DNA of 64,000 bases from Micromonospora carbonacea (GTDB lineage: Bacteria > Actinomycetota > Actinomycetes > Mycobacteriales > Micromonosporaceae), in contig NZ_JACHMZ010000001.1 of NCBI RefSeq assembly GCF_014205165.1, positions 6,430,501 through 6,494,500 on the forward strand, in the 5' to 3' direction. How positions within the stretch are numbered: the stretch's first letter is position 1; each line of letters begins with the position of its first letter. This document shows positions 1 to 7,181 of this stretch, in pieces. The notes beneath the pieces were generated by a model, which saw only the letters and a program-made list of their open reading frames with translations, did no database searches and was not told the origin of the DNA. Made by a program: the position numbers and the translations under genes.

Positions 1-170
1 TCGGCGACCTCGCCGGGCGGCACGACGGTCACGGTCACCATGCCGTCGGCACCTTCACCGAACCCCTCTGGCCGCGGGCTGCCCTCGGCCGTGCTGGTGA
101 TGCTATCGAGAGCGGACATCGTTTCGGAGAGCGCCCGGCCGAGGCCGGACGGGTCAACGGGTTCGGCCAT
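1..170 (-). CDS. YbaB/EbfC-like protein, N-terminal part only
   Basis: The gene runs off the left edge, so only the first 56 codons are visible. It starts at ATG 170 behind a good GGAGGAA ribosome site. The visible part is acidic and ends in a stretch DGMVTVTVVPPGEV, which resembles the beta-strand core of the YbaB/EbfC nucleoid-associated family, where a glycine-bounded V-V-T strand is typical. A second YbaB-like protein sits in the ESX locus at 20.7 kb and has the matching DGLVSVTVDGEM stretch, so the two may be paralogues. YbaB proteins bind DNA as dimers. The family call rests on a short segment and is moderate. Confidence 0.6.
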   Translation of the reverse strand, partial: MAEPVDPSGLGRALSETMSALDSITSTAEGSPRPEGFGEGADGMVTVTVVPPGEVA

Positions 171-526
171 CTCGGCTTCCTCCGGTGTCTGATCGCCGCG
201 TGTCTCGGGTCGCCTCGCATTCTAGGTCGACAGCTCGATCCACGCCGCCCGCCTGCAGCGTCGGCCTACGCGCCCCGATGCACCTGGCGCCCCGATCTGC
301 AGCGATCAGATCGTGGAATGCGCATTCGTCCTTCTCCGGCGTGACGCAGGCGCGGGGCCGCCGAACCGACGTTGCTGCGCAAGTCTCATCAGGCCAAGGA
401 GGAACCCTCGGCAAAACGACTCCCGGTCTGAACGACGCCGAGAACGACCGACGGAAGCATCCCGGGCCTCGACAATGCGGTAAGCCCGCACCGTCGAAGG
501 GTCTTCCAACCTGGGGTCTCGCGGAG
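171..526. other. gene-free stretch, 356 bp
   Basis: No reading frame here has a ribosome site or recognisable product. It must hold the promoter of the leftward YbaB-like gene and the 3' end of the leftward lipoprotein gene. I see no repeat or strong hairpin in it. Confidence 0.5.
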
Positions 527-1057
527 TCAGGCGTGGCAGTCCCGGGCCAGCTTCGGCGGGATGTCGACGAACGTCTCCCCCAGCCACTTCGCCGGGCTGG
601 CCGCCTTCGCGCCCCCGTCGAGCTGCTTCGCGACGTCCCCGATCAGCTTCTCGATCTCCGGGTCCTCGGCGCGCGCCGCCTGCCTGCGGACGTCGCCGGC
701 CAGCCCCGCGATGGTCCGCTTGAGCCGGTCGTTGAGCTCGTCGGGGGTGGTCTCCTTGTCCTTGGTGGCGGCGGCCGAGTCGGCGGCGAGCTTCTTGCTG
801 CCGGCGAGGATCAGCCGGTCGACCTCCCCGCACACCTCGGCGGTGTTGGCGGCGGTCACGCCGGGCGTGGACGCGGACGGCGTCGAGGTGGCGGCGAACG
901 GCTCGACGGAACCGGTCGGGGCGTCGGCGGTGGGCGCGGCGGTGGCGGGACCGGCCGCCGGATCGTCTGCGGTGCCGTCTGACTGGCAGCCGGCGGCCAG
1001 CGCGAGCAGGGCCACCAGGGCGGCGGCGCGGAGCGTGGTCACGGCAGGACGAGACAT
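527..1057 (-). CDS. secreted lipoprotein of unknown function
   Basis: A 176-residue protein with a clear lipoprotein signal: basic start, hydrophobic run, then lipobox LAAGC with the acylated cysteine at about residue 24. A Ala/Thr/Pro-rich linker follows, then a roughly 110-residue helical and charged domain with two further cysteines (in EVCGEV and in the terminal RDCHA), which could pair once outside the cell. It starts at ATG 1057 behind GGGGAG. I do not recognise a named family. It should sit on the outer face of the membrane. Confidence 0.75.
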   Translation of the reverse strand: MSRPAVTTLRAAALVALLALAAGCQSDGTADDPAAGPATAAPTADAPTGSVEPFAATSTPSASTPGVTAANTAEVCGEVDRLILAGSKKLAADSAAATKDKETTPDELNDRLKRTIAGLAGDVRRQAARAEDPEIEKLIGDVAKQLDGGAKAASPAKWLGETFVDIPPKLARDCHA

Positions 1058-1193
1058 GTTCTCCCCGTTCGGTGGTGGACCGTCCCAGCATGCCGGTCGC
1101 CGTCCACCCCGGGCGCACCGGCTCGCCGCAGCACAGACGCGCGCCGGGCCGACAGGAGGGGCCGGTCCGGCGCGCGCGACGGGACGTACGGAA

Positions 1194-1367
1194 TCAGCTC
1201 TTGAAAGCGTCCTTGATCTTCTCGCCGGCCTGCTTGAGGCTGGCCTTGGCCTGGTCGTTGCGGCCCTCGGCCTCCAGGCGCTCGTCGTCGGTGGCCCGCC
1301 CGGCGCCCTCCTTCAGCTTGCCGGCGGCGTCCTCGGACGCGTTGGCGATCTTGTCGTCGAAACCCAT
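1194..1367 (-). CDS. CsbD family small stress protein
   Basis: A 57-residue, very hydrophilic helical protein. The sequence begins MGFDDKIANASEDAAGKLKE and contains the repeated D-K-I/A-G-K pattern typical of CsbD-like proteins, which are general-stress (sigma-B type in Bacillus) proteins of unknown biochemical role. Two ATG codons are adjacent (1370 and 1367); I chose the second because it lies at a normal distance from GGAGG and gives the family's usual MGF/MG start. It lies 74 bp downstream of the copA stop on the same strand and may be read separately. Confidence 0.8.
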   Translation of the reverse strand: MGFDDKIANASEDAAGKLKEGAGRATDDERLEAEGRNDQAKASLKQAGEKIKDAFKS

Positions 1368-1441
1368 CATGAACCTCCAACGTCCTGGTCACTGGGGTGG
1401 TGCAACACCCATCCAGTACCCCGACGTGGCCCGCCAAACCC

Positions 1442-3700
1442 TCAACCGACGCGGGCCGGCCGGAAGCGGCGCAGGCGGAGGCTGTTGGCGACGACGAAGA
1501 CCGAGGAGAACGCCATCGCCGCCCCCGCGATCATCGGGTTGAGCAGGCCGGCGACGGCCAGCGGGAGGGCGGCCAGGTTGTAGGCGAACGCCCAGAACAG
1601 GTTGCCCTTGATGATCGCCAGGGTGCGGCGGGACAGCCGGATCGCGTCCACGGCGGCGGTCAGGTCGCCCCGGACGAGGGTCAGGTCGCTGGCCTCGATC
1701 GCCACGTCGGTGCCGGTGCCCATCGCCAGGCCCAGATCGGCCTGGGCGAGGGCGGCGGCGTCGTTGATCCCGTCACCGATCATCGCCACGGTGCGACCGG
1801 CGGCCTGGAGCTGCTTCACCACGTCGACCTTGTCGGCGGGCAGCACCTCGGCGGTCACCTCGGCGATGCCGACCTCGGCGGCCACCGCCCGCGCCACCGT
1901 GGCGTTGTCGCCGGTGAGCAGGATCGGCGTGAGGCCGAGGGCGCGCAGCCCGGCGACGGCCGCCGCGCTTGTCGCTTTCACCACGTCGGCCACCGCGAGC
2001 ATCCCCCGGGCCCGGCCGTCCCAGCCGGCCAGCACGGCCGTCCGGCCGGCGGCCTCCGCGCCGGTCACCGCCCGTTCGATCTGCTCCGGTACGTCGAGTC
2101 CGCGCTCCCGCAGCAGCCGGGGCCGCCCGACGGTCAGCTCGCGGCCGTCGACCGTGCCGGTGACGCCGAGCCCCTCCACGGTGACGAAGCCGGTGACCGG
2201 GGCGAGCGGGCCGGCGTCGGCGGCCCCGGCGGCCACCGCGCGGGCGACGGGGTGCTCGCTCGCGGCCTCCAGCGCCCCGGCGAGCCGGAGCAGCTCGGCG
2301 GCGTCCTCGCCGTCGGCGGCCACCACGTCGACCAGGGCCATCCGGCCGGTGGTGACGGTGCCCGTCTTGTCCAGCACCACCGTGTCGACCTGCCGGGTGG
2401 ATTCCAGCATCTCCGGGCCCTTGATCAGGATGCCGAGCTGCGCGCCGCGCCCGGTGCCGACCAGCAGGGCGGTCGGGGTGGCCAGGCCGAGGGCGCACGG
2501 GCAGGCGATGATCAGCACCGCCACGGCGGCGGTGAACGCGGCCGCCGGGCCGGCCCCCGCGCCGAGCCACCCGCCGAGGGTGCCGGCGGCGAGCGCGATC
2601 ACGATCGGCACGAACACCCCGGAGATCCGGTCGGCCAGCCGCTGCACGGCGGCCTTGCCGGTCTGGGCCTGCTCGACGAGCCGCGCCATCTGGGCGAGCT
2701 GGGTGTCGCCGCCGACCCGGGTCGCGGTGACCACCAGCCGGCCCCCGGCGTTGACGGTCGCGCCGACGACGGTGTCGCCGGGACCGACCTCGACCGGCAC
2801 GGACTCGCCGGTGAGCATGCTGGCGTCGACGGCCGAGGTGCCCTCGTCGACCACCCCGTCGGTGGCGATCTTCTCGCCGGGGCGGACCACGAACCGGTCC
2901 CCCACGACGAGCCGGTCCACCGGGACCCGGGTCTCCACGCCGTCGCGCAGCACGGCGACGTCCCGCGCGCCCAGCTCCAGCAGGGCGCGCAGCGCGGCAC
3001 CGGCGGTCCGCTTGGCGCGGGCCTCGAAGTAGCGGCCGGCGAGGATGAACACCGTCACCCCGGCCGCCGCCTCCAGGTAGATGTTGCCGGCCCCGTCGGT
3101 GCGGGTGATGTCGAGCCGGAACGGGTGGGTCATCCCCGGCTGGCCGGCGTCGCCGAGGAACAGCGCCCACAGCGACCAGCCGAACGCGGCCAGGGTGCCC
3201 AGCGACACGAGGGTGTCCATGGTCGCCGCGCCGTGGCGCAGGTTGACCAGCGCGGCCCGGTGGAACGGCAGTCCGCCGTAGACCACGACCGGGGCGGCCA
3301 GGGTCAGCGACAGCCACTGCCAGTAGTCGAACTGCCAGGCCGGGACCATGGCGAGCACGACCACCGGCACGGCCAGGGCCACGGACACCCAGAGCCGGGT
3401 ACGCAGCCCGCGCAGCTCGTCGACCGGCTCGGCGACGGTGGTGGCGGCCGGCTCGGGCGGGGGCGGCAGGGCGGCCGTGTAGCCGGTCTTGGTGACGGTC
3501 GCGATCAGGTCGTCGGGGGTGACGTTGCCGGGGTACGAGATGGTGGCCTTCTCGGTGGCGTAGTTGACCGTGGCGGTCACGCCGTCCATCCGGTTGAGCT
3601 TCTTCTCGATCCTCGCGGCGCAGGACGCGCAGGTCATGCCGCCGATCGCCAGCTCGATGCGGTTCGGTGCGACCGGTAGCGGTCGCGTGGGCGAGCTCAT
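1442..3700 (-). CDS. copA: copper-exporting P1B-type ATPase (CPC type)
   Basis: A 752-residue heavy-metal P-type ATPase that would pump Cu(I) out of the cytoplasm. It has one N-terminal heavy-metal-associated domain with GMTCASC (residues 21-27), about eight membrane segments, the actuator loop with TGES (about 293), the transmembrane metal site CPC (about 399), the phosphorylation motif DKTGT (about 443), SEHP (the P1B ATP-site histidine-proline) and MIGDGIND (about 640). CPC with this layout is the P1B-1 (Cu+) class. It is the last gene of a leftward operon copZ - HVHP protein - copA, only 12 bp behind the previous gene, and is probably under CsoR control through the operators near 5.05-5.16 kb. 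Confidence 0.95.
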   Translation of the reverse strand: MSSPTRPLPVAPNRIELAIGGMTCASCAARIEKKLNRMDGVTATVNYATEKATISYPGNVTPDDLIATVTKTGYTAALPPPPEPAATTVAEPVDELRGLRTRLWVSVALAVPVVVLAMVPAWQFDYWQWLSLTLAAPVVVYGGLPFHRAALVNLRHGAATMDTLVSLGTLAAFGWSLWALFLGDAGQPGMTHPFRLDITRTDGAGNIYLEAAAGVTVFILAGRYFEARAKRTAGAALRALLELGARDVAVLRDGVETRVPVDRLVVGDRFVVRPGEKIATDGVVDEGTSAVDASMLTGESVPVEVGPGDTVVGATVNAGGRLVVTATRVGGDTQLAQMARLVEQAQTGKAAVQRLADRISGVFVPIVIALAAGTLGGWLGAGAGPAAAFTAAVAVLIIACPCALGLATPTALLVGTGRGAQLGILIKGPEMLESTRQVDTVVLDKTGTVTTGRMALVDVVAADGEDAAELLRLAGALEAASEHPVARAVAAGAADAGPLAPVTGFVTVEGLGVTGTVDGRELTVGRPRLLRERGLDVPEQIERAVTGAEAAGRTAVLAGWDGRARGMLAVADVVKATSAAAVAGLRALGLTPILLTGDNATVARAVAAEVGIAEVTAEVLPADKVDVVKQLQAAGRTVAMIGDGINDAAALAQADLGLAMGTGTDVAIEASDLTLVRGDLTAAVDAIRLSRRTLAIIKGNLFWAFAYNLAALPLAVAGLLNPMIAGAAMAFSSVFVVANSLRLRRFRPARVG

Positions 3701-3712
3701 CGCTGCCTCCCG

Positions 3713-4786
3713 TCAGTCGTGCCCGTGCCCGGGGACGCCGTGGCCGGCGTCGGCGGTCGGGGTGCTGGTGGCGGCCGGTGTGCCGGTCGCCGTCGGTGTG
3801 CCGGTCAGCGTCGGCGCGCCGGTCGCCCTCGGTTCACCGGTCGTGGCCGGTGCGCTGGACGCCGTCGGTGCGCCGGTCGCCGTCGGTCCGCCCGACGCGC
3901 CGGGGCCGGCGGGGGTGTCGGCGACGACGGTGAACTCGACGGTGCGCACCGCGTCGCCGTGCCGAAAGTCGAGGTAGAGCCGGTAGACACCGGCCGAGGG
4001 AAACTCGGCGGAGAAGCTGACCGCCGGCCCCGCCGGGGTCGCCCCGTCGCCGGGCGCGCCTGCCGGATGCACGTGCAGGTACGCAAGGTCGCCCTGGCGC
4101 AGGGCCACCAGGTGCCCGTACGCGCCGAGGTACGGCTGGAGGTCGGTGACCGGCGTGCCGTCCCGGCTGACGGTCAGGGTGAGCCGGCTGGCCCGGCCGG
4201 GCTCGGCCGTGCCGTCCAGGGTGACCGTGTAGCCGTCGACGGTCGTGGCGGTCGCCGGCGGTGGCAGCGGCCGGGCGTCGAGCGCGCCGGGGACGGTGAC
4301 GTCGACGCCGAGGGTCAGCGCCGGCCCGCCGGTCGGGGTGAAGTCGGCGAACGCCCGCCAGACGCCGGGGCCGGCGAGCGGGGACGCCACCCGCCAGGTG
4401 CCGTCCGGCCCCGCCTCGGGGTGGACGTGCCGGAAGCCGGAGAGGTCCCGCCGGGCGACGACCAGGTGCATCGGCTTGTCGTGGGCGACCTCGTAGCGGG
4501 TGACCGGCCGCCCGTCGGGGCCGGTGATCCGGAAGGCGAACTCGCCAGCCGGCGCGGCCAGCGGGGCGAGGGTGTAGCCGCGGTCGGAGACGAGCAGCCC
4601 GCCGGGCAGGTGGGCGGTGGGGGCGTCCCCGGCGTCGGCCCCGGTGGCGCCGCTGGCGTGGTCGGCGTCGTGACGGGTGTCGGCGGCCGGGGTGACGGGG
4701 CCGACCACCTGGCCGACCCCGTACGCCGCGCCGAACACCGCGGCCAGGCCGAGGGCGAAACCGCTCAGCTTCGTCGCCGTGTTCAT
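3713..4786 (-). CDS. membrane-anchored or secreted HVHP copper-site-like protein
   Basis: A 357-residue protein with an N-terminal hydrophobic signal or anchor (residues 8-30), two beta-rich domains, and a low-complexity tail. Each domain carries one HVHP motif (in GFRHVHPEAG and AYLHVHPAG), a likely metal-binding site, and the protein ends GHGVPGHGHD. The tail between about 290 and 345 is a run of Thr/Ala/Pro six-residue repeats, probably a flexible wall linker. Its place between copZ and copA in one operon suggests extracytoplasmic copper handling. I know similar proteins from other actinomycete copper loci, but not a defined function. Confidence 0.8.
   Translation of the reverse strand: MNTATKLSGFALGLAAVFGAAYGVGQVVGPVTPAADTRHDADHASGATGADAGDAPTAHLPGGLLVSDRGYTLAPLAAPAGEFAFRITGPDGRPVTRYEVAHDKPMHLVVARRDLSGFRHVHPEAGPDGTWRVASPLAGPGVWRAFADFTPTGGPALTLGVDVTVPGALDARPLPPPATATTVDGYTVTLDGTAEPGRASRLTLTVSRDGTPVTDLQPYLGAYGHLVALRQGDLAYLHVHPAGAPGDGATPAGPAVSFSAEFPSAGVYRLYLDFRHGDAVRTVEFTVVADTPAGPGASGGPTATGAPTASSAPATTGEPRATGAPTLTGTPTATGTPAATSTPTADAGHGVPGHGHD
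3751..3900. repeat. 18-bp imperfect tandem repeats coding a T/A/P linker
   Basis: Units of the type GTCGGTGCGCCGGTCGCC recur about eight times with substitutions. They encode the six-residue repeats near the C-terminus of the HVHP protein. Confidence 0.7.
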
Positions 4787-4817
4787 CGTGTGCCTCGTTC
4801 TCTCCGCAGGGGCGGCG

Positions 4818-5027
4818 TCACGCGCCGACGAGGGTGTATCCGGCCTCGTCGACGGCGGCGCGCACGGTTTCGGTGTCCAGCGGGTTGTCGCTGGTGACGG
4901 TGACCCGGCCGCCCTCCAGGTCGACCTTGACGTTGGTGACGCCCTCGATCGCGCCGACCTCGGTGACGACCGAGCCGGCGCAGTGCCCGCAGCTCATTCC
5001 CCGCACCTCGTACGTCGTGCTGACCAT
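4818..5027 (-). CDS. copZ: CopZ-like copper chaperone
   Basis: A 69-residue single heavy-metal-associated domain. The metal loop is GMSCGHC near the N-terminus, with the usual ferredoxin-like beta-alpha-beta-beta-alpha-beta length and the ending EAGYTLVGA. It would carry Cu(I) to CopA. I chose ATG 5027 because GGAAGGAGAG sits just before it; an upstream in-frame ATG at 5048 has no ribosome site. It is the first gene of the operon with the HVHP gene (31 bp gap) and copA. A -10-like TAACGT (5052-5057, minus strand) overlaps a CsoR-like palindrome. Confidence 0.93.
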   Translation of the reverse strand: MVSTTYEVRGMSCGHCAGSVVTEVGAIEGVTNVKVDLEGGRVTVTSDNPLDTETVRAAVDEAGYTLVGA

Positions 5028-5053
5028 CGCTCTCTCCTTCCGCTGCACCTCAC

Positions 5054-5072
5054 GTTACCCCCGGGGGGTAAC
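5054..5072. promoter_or_regulatory. CsoR operator-like palindrome, copZ-proximal
   Basis: GTTACCCCCGGGGGGTAAC is a G/C-tract palindrome with TA/TA flanks, the form seen in CsoR operators. It overlaps the presumed copZ -10 box, so a bound repressor would block that promoter. Confidence 0.75.
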
Positions 5073-5107
5073 CGGGAGGCGGGCCGGCCACCTTCGAAAC
5101 GCCAGCA

Positions 5108-5124
5108 ATACCGGGTGGGGGTAT
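5108..5124. promoter_or_regulatory. CsoR operator-like palindrome, middle
   Basis: ATACCGGGTGGGGGTAT has the ATACC...GGTAT ends of CsoR sites but a degenerate core. It lies midway between copZ and csoR and may be a weaker site. Confidence 0.55.
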
Positions 5125-5144
5125 CTGACGCAGGGAACCGTACC

Positions 5145-5161
5145 ATACCCCCAAGGGGTAT
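5145..5161. promoter_or_regulatory. CsoR operator-like palindrome, csoR-proximal
   Basis: ATACCCCCAAGGGGTAT is a near-perfect palindrome. It sits directly upstream of the csoR -10 box, in the spacer where repressors act. Confidence 0.85.
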
Positions 5162-5163
5162 GC

Positions 5164-5169
5164 TAACCT
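5164..5169 (+). promoter_or_regulatory. -10 box of csoR (leaderless)
   Basis: TAACCT lies 7 bases before the csoR ATG, and no ribosome site is present, so transcription should begin at or near the start codon. Confidence 0.6.
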
Positions 5170-5176
5170 CGGCCGC

Positions 5177-5479
5177 ATGACCGGACCCGTGCCCACCCCG
5201 ACCCGGGGGTACACCGCCAGCAAGGACCAGTTGCTCGCGCGGCTCCGCCGCGTGGAGGGTCAGGTCCGTGGCATCGAGAAGATGGTCGACGAGGACCGCT
5301 ACTGCATCGACGTGCTCACCCAGATCTCCGCGATCCAGGCGGCCCTGGACAAGGTCGCCCTCGGCCTGCTCGACGGGCACGCCCGGCACTGCATGCACGA
5401 GGGCGCCGTCGAGGGCCGGGCCGACGCGATGGCCACCGAGATGATGGCCGCCGTCGGCCGCCTCATGAAGCGCGGCTGA
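5177..5479 (+). CDS. csoR: CsoR family copper-sensing repressor
   Basis: A 100-residue all-helical DUF156 protein. The Cu(I) ligands of the Mycobacterium tuberculosis protein (C36, H61, C65) have exact counterparts at C43, H68 and C72, with the same spacing. The conserved N-terminal stretch LARLRRVEGQVRGIEKM is present. Copper-free CsoR binds G/C-tract palindromes and releases DNA when it takes up Cu(I). Three such palindromes lie in the 150 bp between it and the divergent copZ operon, so it probably controls both itself and copZ - HVHP - copA. Confidence 0.93.
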   Translation: MTGPVPTPTRGYTASKDQLLARLRRVEGQVRGIEKMVDEDRYCIDVLTQISAIQAALDKVALGLLDGHARHCMHEGAVEGRADAMATEMMAAVGRLMKRG

Positions 5480-5582
5480 CCCCCGCCCGGCCCGCCCGAC
5501 GCCCCCGGCCCCGCTGACCCCGCGCCTACTGACCCCGCCCAGCGCGGCTCGGGGCTCGCCCCGCGCGCCGACAGGGCGCTTG

Positions 5583-5650
5583 ATCGACTTCATGTCGGCG
5601 ACATGGGGGCATCCCGAGCTGCGGATACCCCCACCTCGCCGGCATGACGC
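5583..5650 (+). repeat. dispersed repeat family A, copy 1
   Basis: The element contains CATGTCGGCGACATG (5591-5605), a near-perfect palindrome, followed by a 10-bp hairpin (see 5605-5632) and an end CGCCGGCATG. A diverged copy in the opposite orientation lies at 9291-9360. The two align over about 65 bp with the same order of parts. Confidence 0.75.
5605..5632. terminator. hairpin between csoR and the DUF305 gene
   Basis: GGGGGCATCC (5605-5614) pairs with GGATACCCCC (5623-5632) with one mismatch and an 8-base loop. It lies between converging genes, so it could end transcripts from both sides. There is no T-run. Confidence 0.5.
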
Positions 5651-5664
5651 GTGGTGCCCGGCCG

Positions 5665-6339
5665 TCAGAGCCGGGCGAGGATCTTCCTCATCTGGTCGAC
5701 TTCGCCCTGCTGGCTGGTGGCGATCTGCTGGGCCAGCGCCTTGGCAGCAGGGTTCGCCCCCTCGGCCAACTCCTCCCTCGCCATGGCGATCGCGCCCTCG
5801 TGGTGGGCGATCATCATGGTCAGGAACTGCCGGTCGAAGCCGACGCCGCGCGCGCCGGCCAGCTTCGCCATGTCCGCCTCGGACATCATCCCCAGCATCT
5901 CGTGGTCCATCTCCGGCATGTCGTGCCCGTGCCCCGGGGCGGGCGACGGGACCGGCCGGCCCCACCCGGTCAGCCAGCCGGTCATGGTGGCGATCTCCGG
6001 TGCCTGGGCGACCTTGATCGCGGCGGCGAGCCGCTTGACCTCCGGGTCGGCGGCGCGGGTCTCGGCCAACTCGGCCATCTCCACGGCCTGCCGGTGGTGC
6101 GGGATCATCATCTGGGCGAACATCACGTCGGCGTCGCCGAACGCAGCCGCCCCGCGCGTCGGAGTCCCGGCGGCAGTGGCACCAGCCGTGGTGGTGCCGG
6201 TCGTGGTCGTGCCGGCGGCGGCCGGCTCGTCGTGGCTGGGCGAGCCGTGCTCGGTGGAGCCGCAGGCGGCCAGGCCGAGGACGGCGGTCAGGGCCACGCC
6301 GGCAAGGGCGACGCGGCGCGCGAACGTACGAGTGGTCAT
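5665..6339 (-). CDS. DUF305 lipoprotein, copper-linked
   Basis: A 224-residue lipoprotein with lipobox LAAC (acylated C26) and a His/Thr-rich linker. Its DUF305 domain has the two family signatures MMIPHHRQAVEMAE and MMIAHHEGAIAMA, helix pairs that put four histidines together in a ferritin-like fold. DUF305 proteins are common in metal-stress loci; their reaction is not established. I chose ATG 6339, which has AAGGA at good spacing and begins a proper signal peptide. The gene follows the DUF6153 gene by 84 bp on the same strand. Confidence 0.88.
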   Translation of the reverse strand: MTTRTFARRVALAGVALTAVLGLAACGSTEHGSPSHDEPAAAGTTTTGTTTAGATAAGTPTRGAAAFGDADVMFAQMMIPHHRQAVEMAELAETRAADPEVKRLAAAIKVAQAPEIATMTGWLTGWGRPVPSPAPGHGHDMPEMDHEMLGMMSEADMAKLAGARGVGFDRQFLTMMIAHHEGAIAMAREELAEGANPAAKALAQQIATSQQGEVDQMRKILARL

Positions 6340-6423
6340 GGTGGATCCTTCGGTCTCGGTCACGTACATGGGCAGGACGGAGACACGGGTCACCGGCGGA
6401 GCCGGGCACCGCGCCGGGGCGTC

Positions 6424-7038
6424 CTACGTACGCGACACCGAGACCTCGGCAAGCCGAAGGCCGAGCGGGCGGGGTGGCGGGGCGCGCGGTCCGGCGGGCC
6501 CGCCATCGGGCCGCCTGCCGGGCGGACCGGCCGCCCGGGCCCCGGTCAGCAGGAGCACGGCGACGAGCAGGGCCGCCCCGAGCGCGCCGAGCACCGCCAG
6601 GCAGGCGCTCCACCCGGACGACCCGTCGGCGCGACCACCGTCCGCGAGCAGCCGGTCGGGCGCACACCCACCAGCCGGACAGCCGGTGTGGGCACCCACG
6701 GTGACGGCGGCGACCACGCCGACGCGGACGGCCACTCCACCGGCGAACGCCCGGAGCGCATCCGCGCCCCCGGCAAGCGCCACGGGAACAGCCGCGCCGC
6801 CGACAAGCGCCACGGGGACACCCATTCCGCTGGCGAGCGCCACGGGAGCACCCGTGCCGTCGGCGAGCGCCGCCGGGGCCGGGTGGGCGTCGCGCGGTGT
6901 GGCCCCGTCGTGGCCGGAGTGGGTGCCGCCGGAGTGCGCGCCGTGGCCGAGGGTGTGCATGGCGGCGAGGCCGACCAGGGTGCAGAGCAGCAGCGCCAGG
7001 CGGCCCCACCGCCCGCCCGCCACCGCCCTCGTCCGCAC
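6424..7038 (-). CDS. DUF6153 family small membrane protein with internal repeats
   Basis: A 204-residue protein starting at GTG 7038. It has an N-terminal membrane segment with the LVGLAAMHTLGHG signature of DUF6153 proteins, a His-rich stretch, a run of ten-residue repeats (about 55-100), a cysteine pair region (GCPAGGC) and a second membrane segment ALLVAVLLLTGA near the end. Proteins of this family sit next to DUF305 genes in Streptomyces copper regions; the function is unknown. A -10 box TAGCGT lies 6 bases before the start, so the message is probably leaderless. Confidence 0.8.
   Translation of the reverse strand: MRTRAVAGGRWGRLALLLCTLVGLAAMHTLGHGAHSGGTHSGHDGATPRDAHPAPAALADGTGAPVALASGMGVPVALVGGAAVPVALAGGADALRAFAGGVAVRVGVVAAVTVGAHTGCPAGGCAPDRLLADGGRADGSSGWSACLAVLGALGAALLVAVLLLTGARAAGPPGRRPDGGPAGPRAPPPRPLGLRLAEVSVSRT
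6741..6880. repeat. 30-bp tandem repeats inside the DUF6153 gene
   Basis: Units of the form CGGCGAGCGCCACGGGAGCA plus ten more bases recur in register at 6741, 6771, 6801, 6831 and, in part, 6861. They encode ten-residue repeats rich in V, A and G. Confidence 0.8.
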
Positions 7039-7044
7039 ACCACC

Positions 7045-7050
7045 ACGCTA
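7045..7050 (-). promoter_or_regulatory. -10 box of the DUF6153 gene (leaderless)
   Basis: TAGCGT on the minus strand, 6 bases before GTG 7038, with no ribosome site in between. Confidence 0.55.
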
Positions 7051-7181
7051 GAGCCTCGGCCGAGGTCGACCCACGCCGCCTCGCGGATGCGGGCGCGGAA
7101 GGTGACCCGGCACCACGAGCCGGGCCTGTGCCCGGCACTCCACTCACCAACACTCGTTGAGGCCCTCACCCCTGCCCGGCA

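Noticed and set aside
1397..3679. Long open frame opposite copA (about 760 codons)
   Set aside because: It is the antisense shadow of copA, composed of G, R, D, H and Q in low-complexity order, with no motif; high GC content keeps such frames open.
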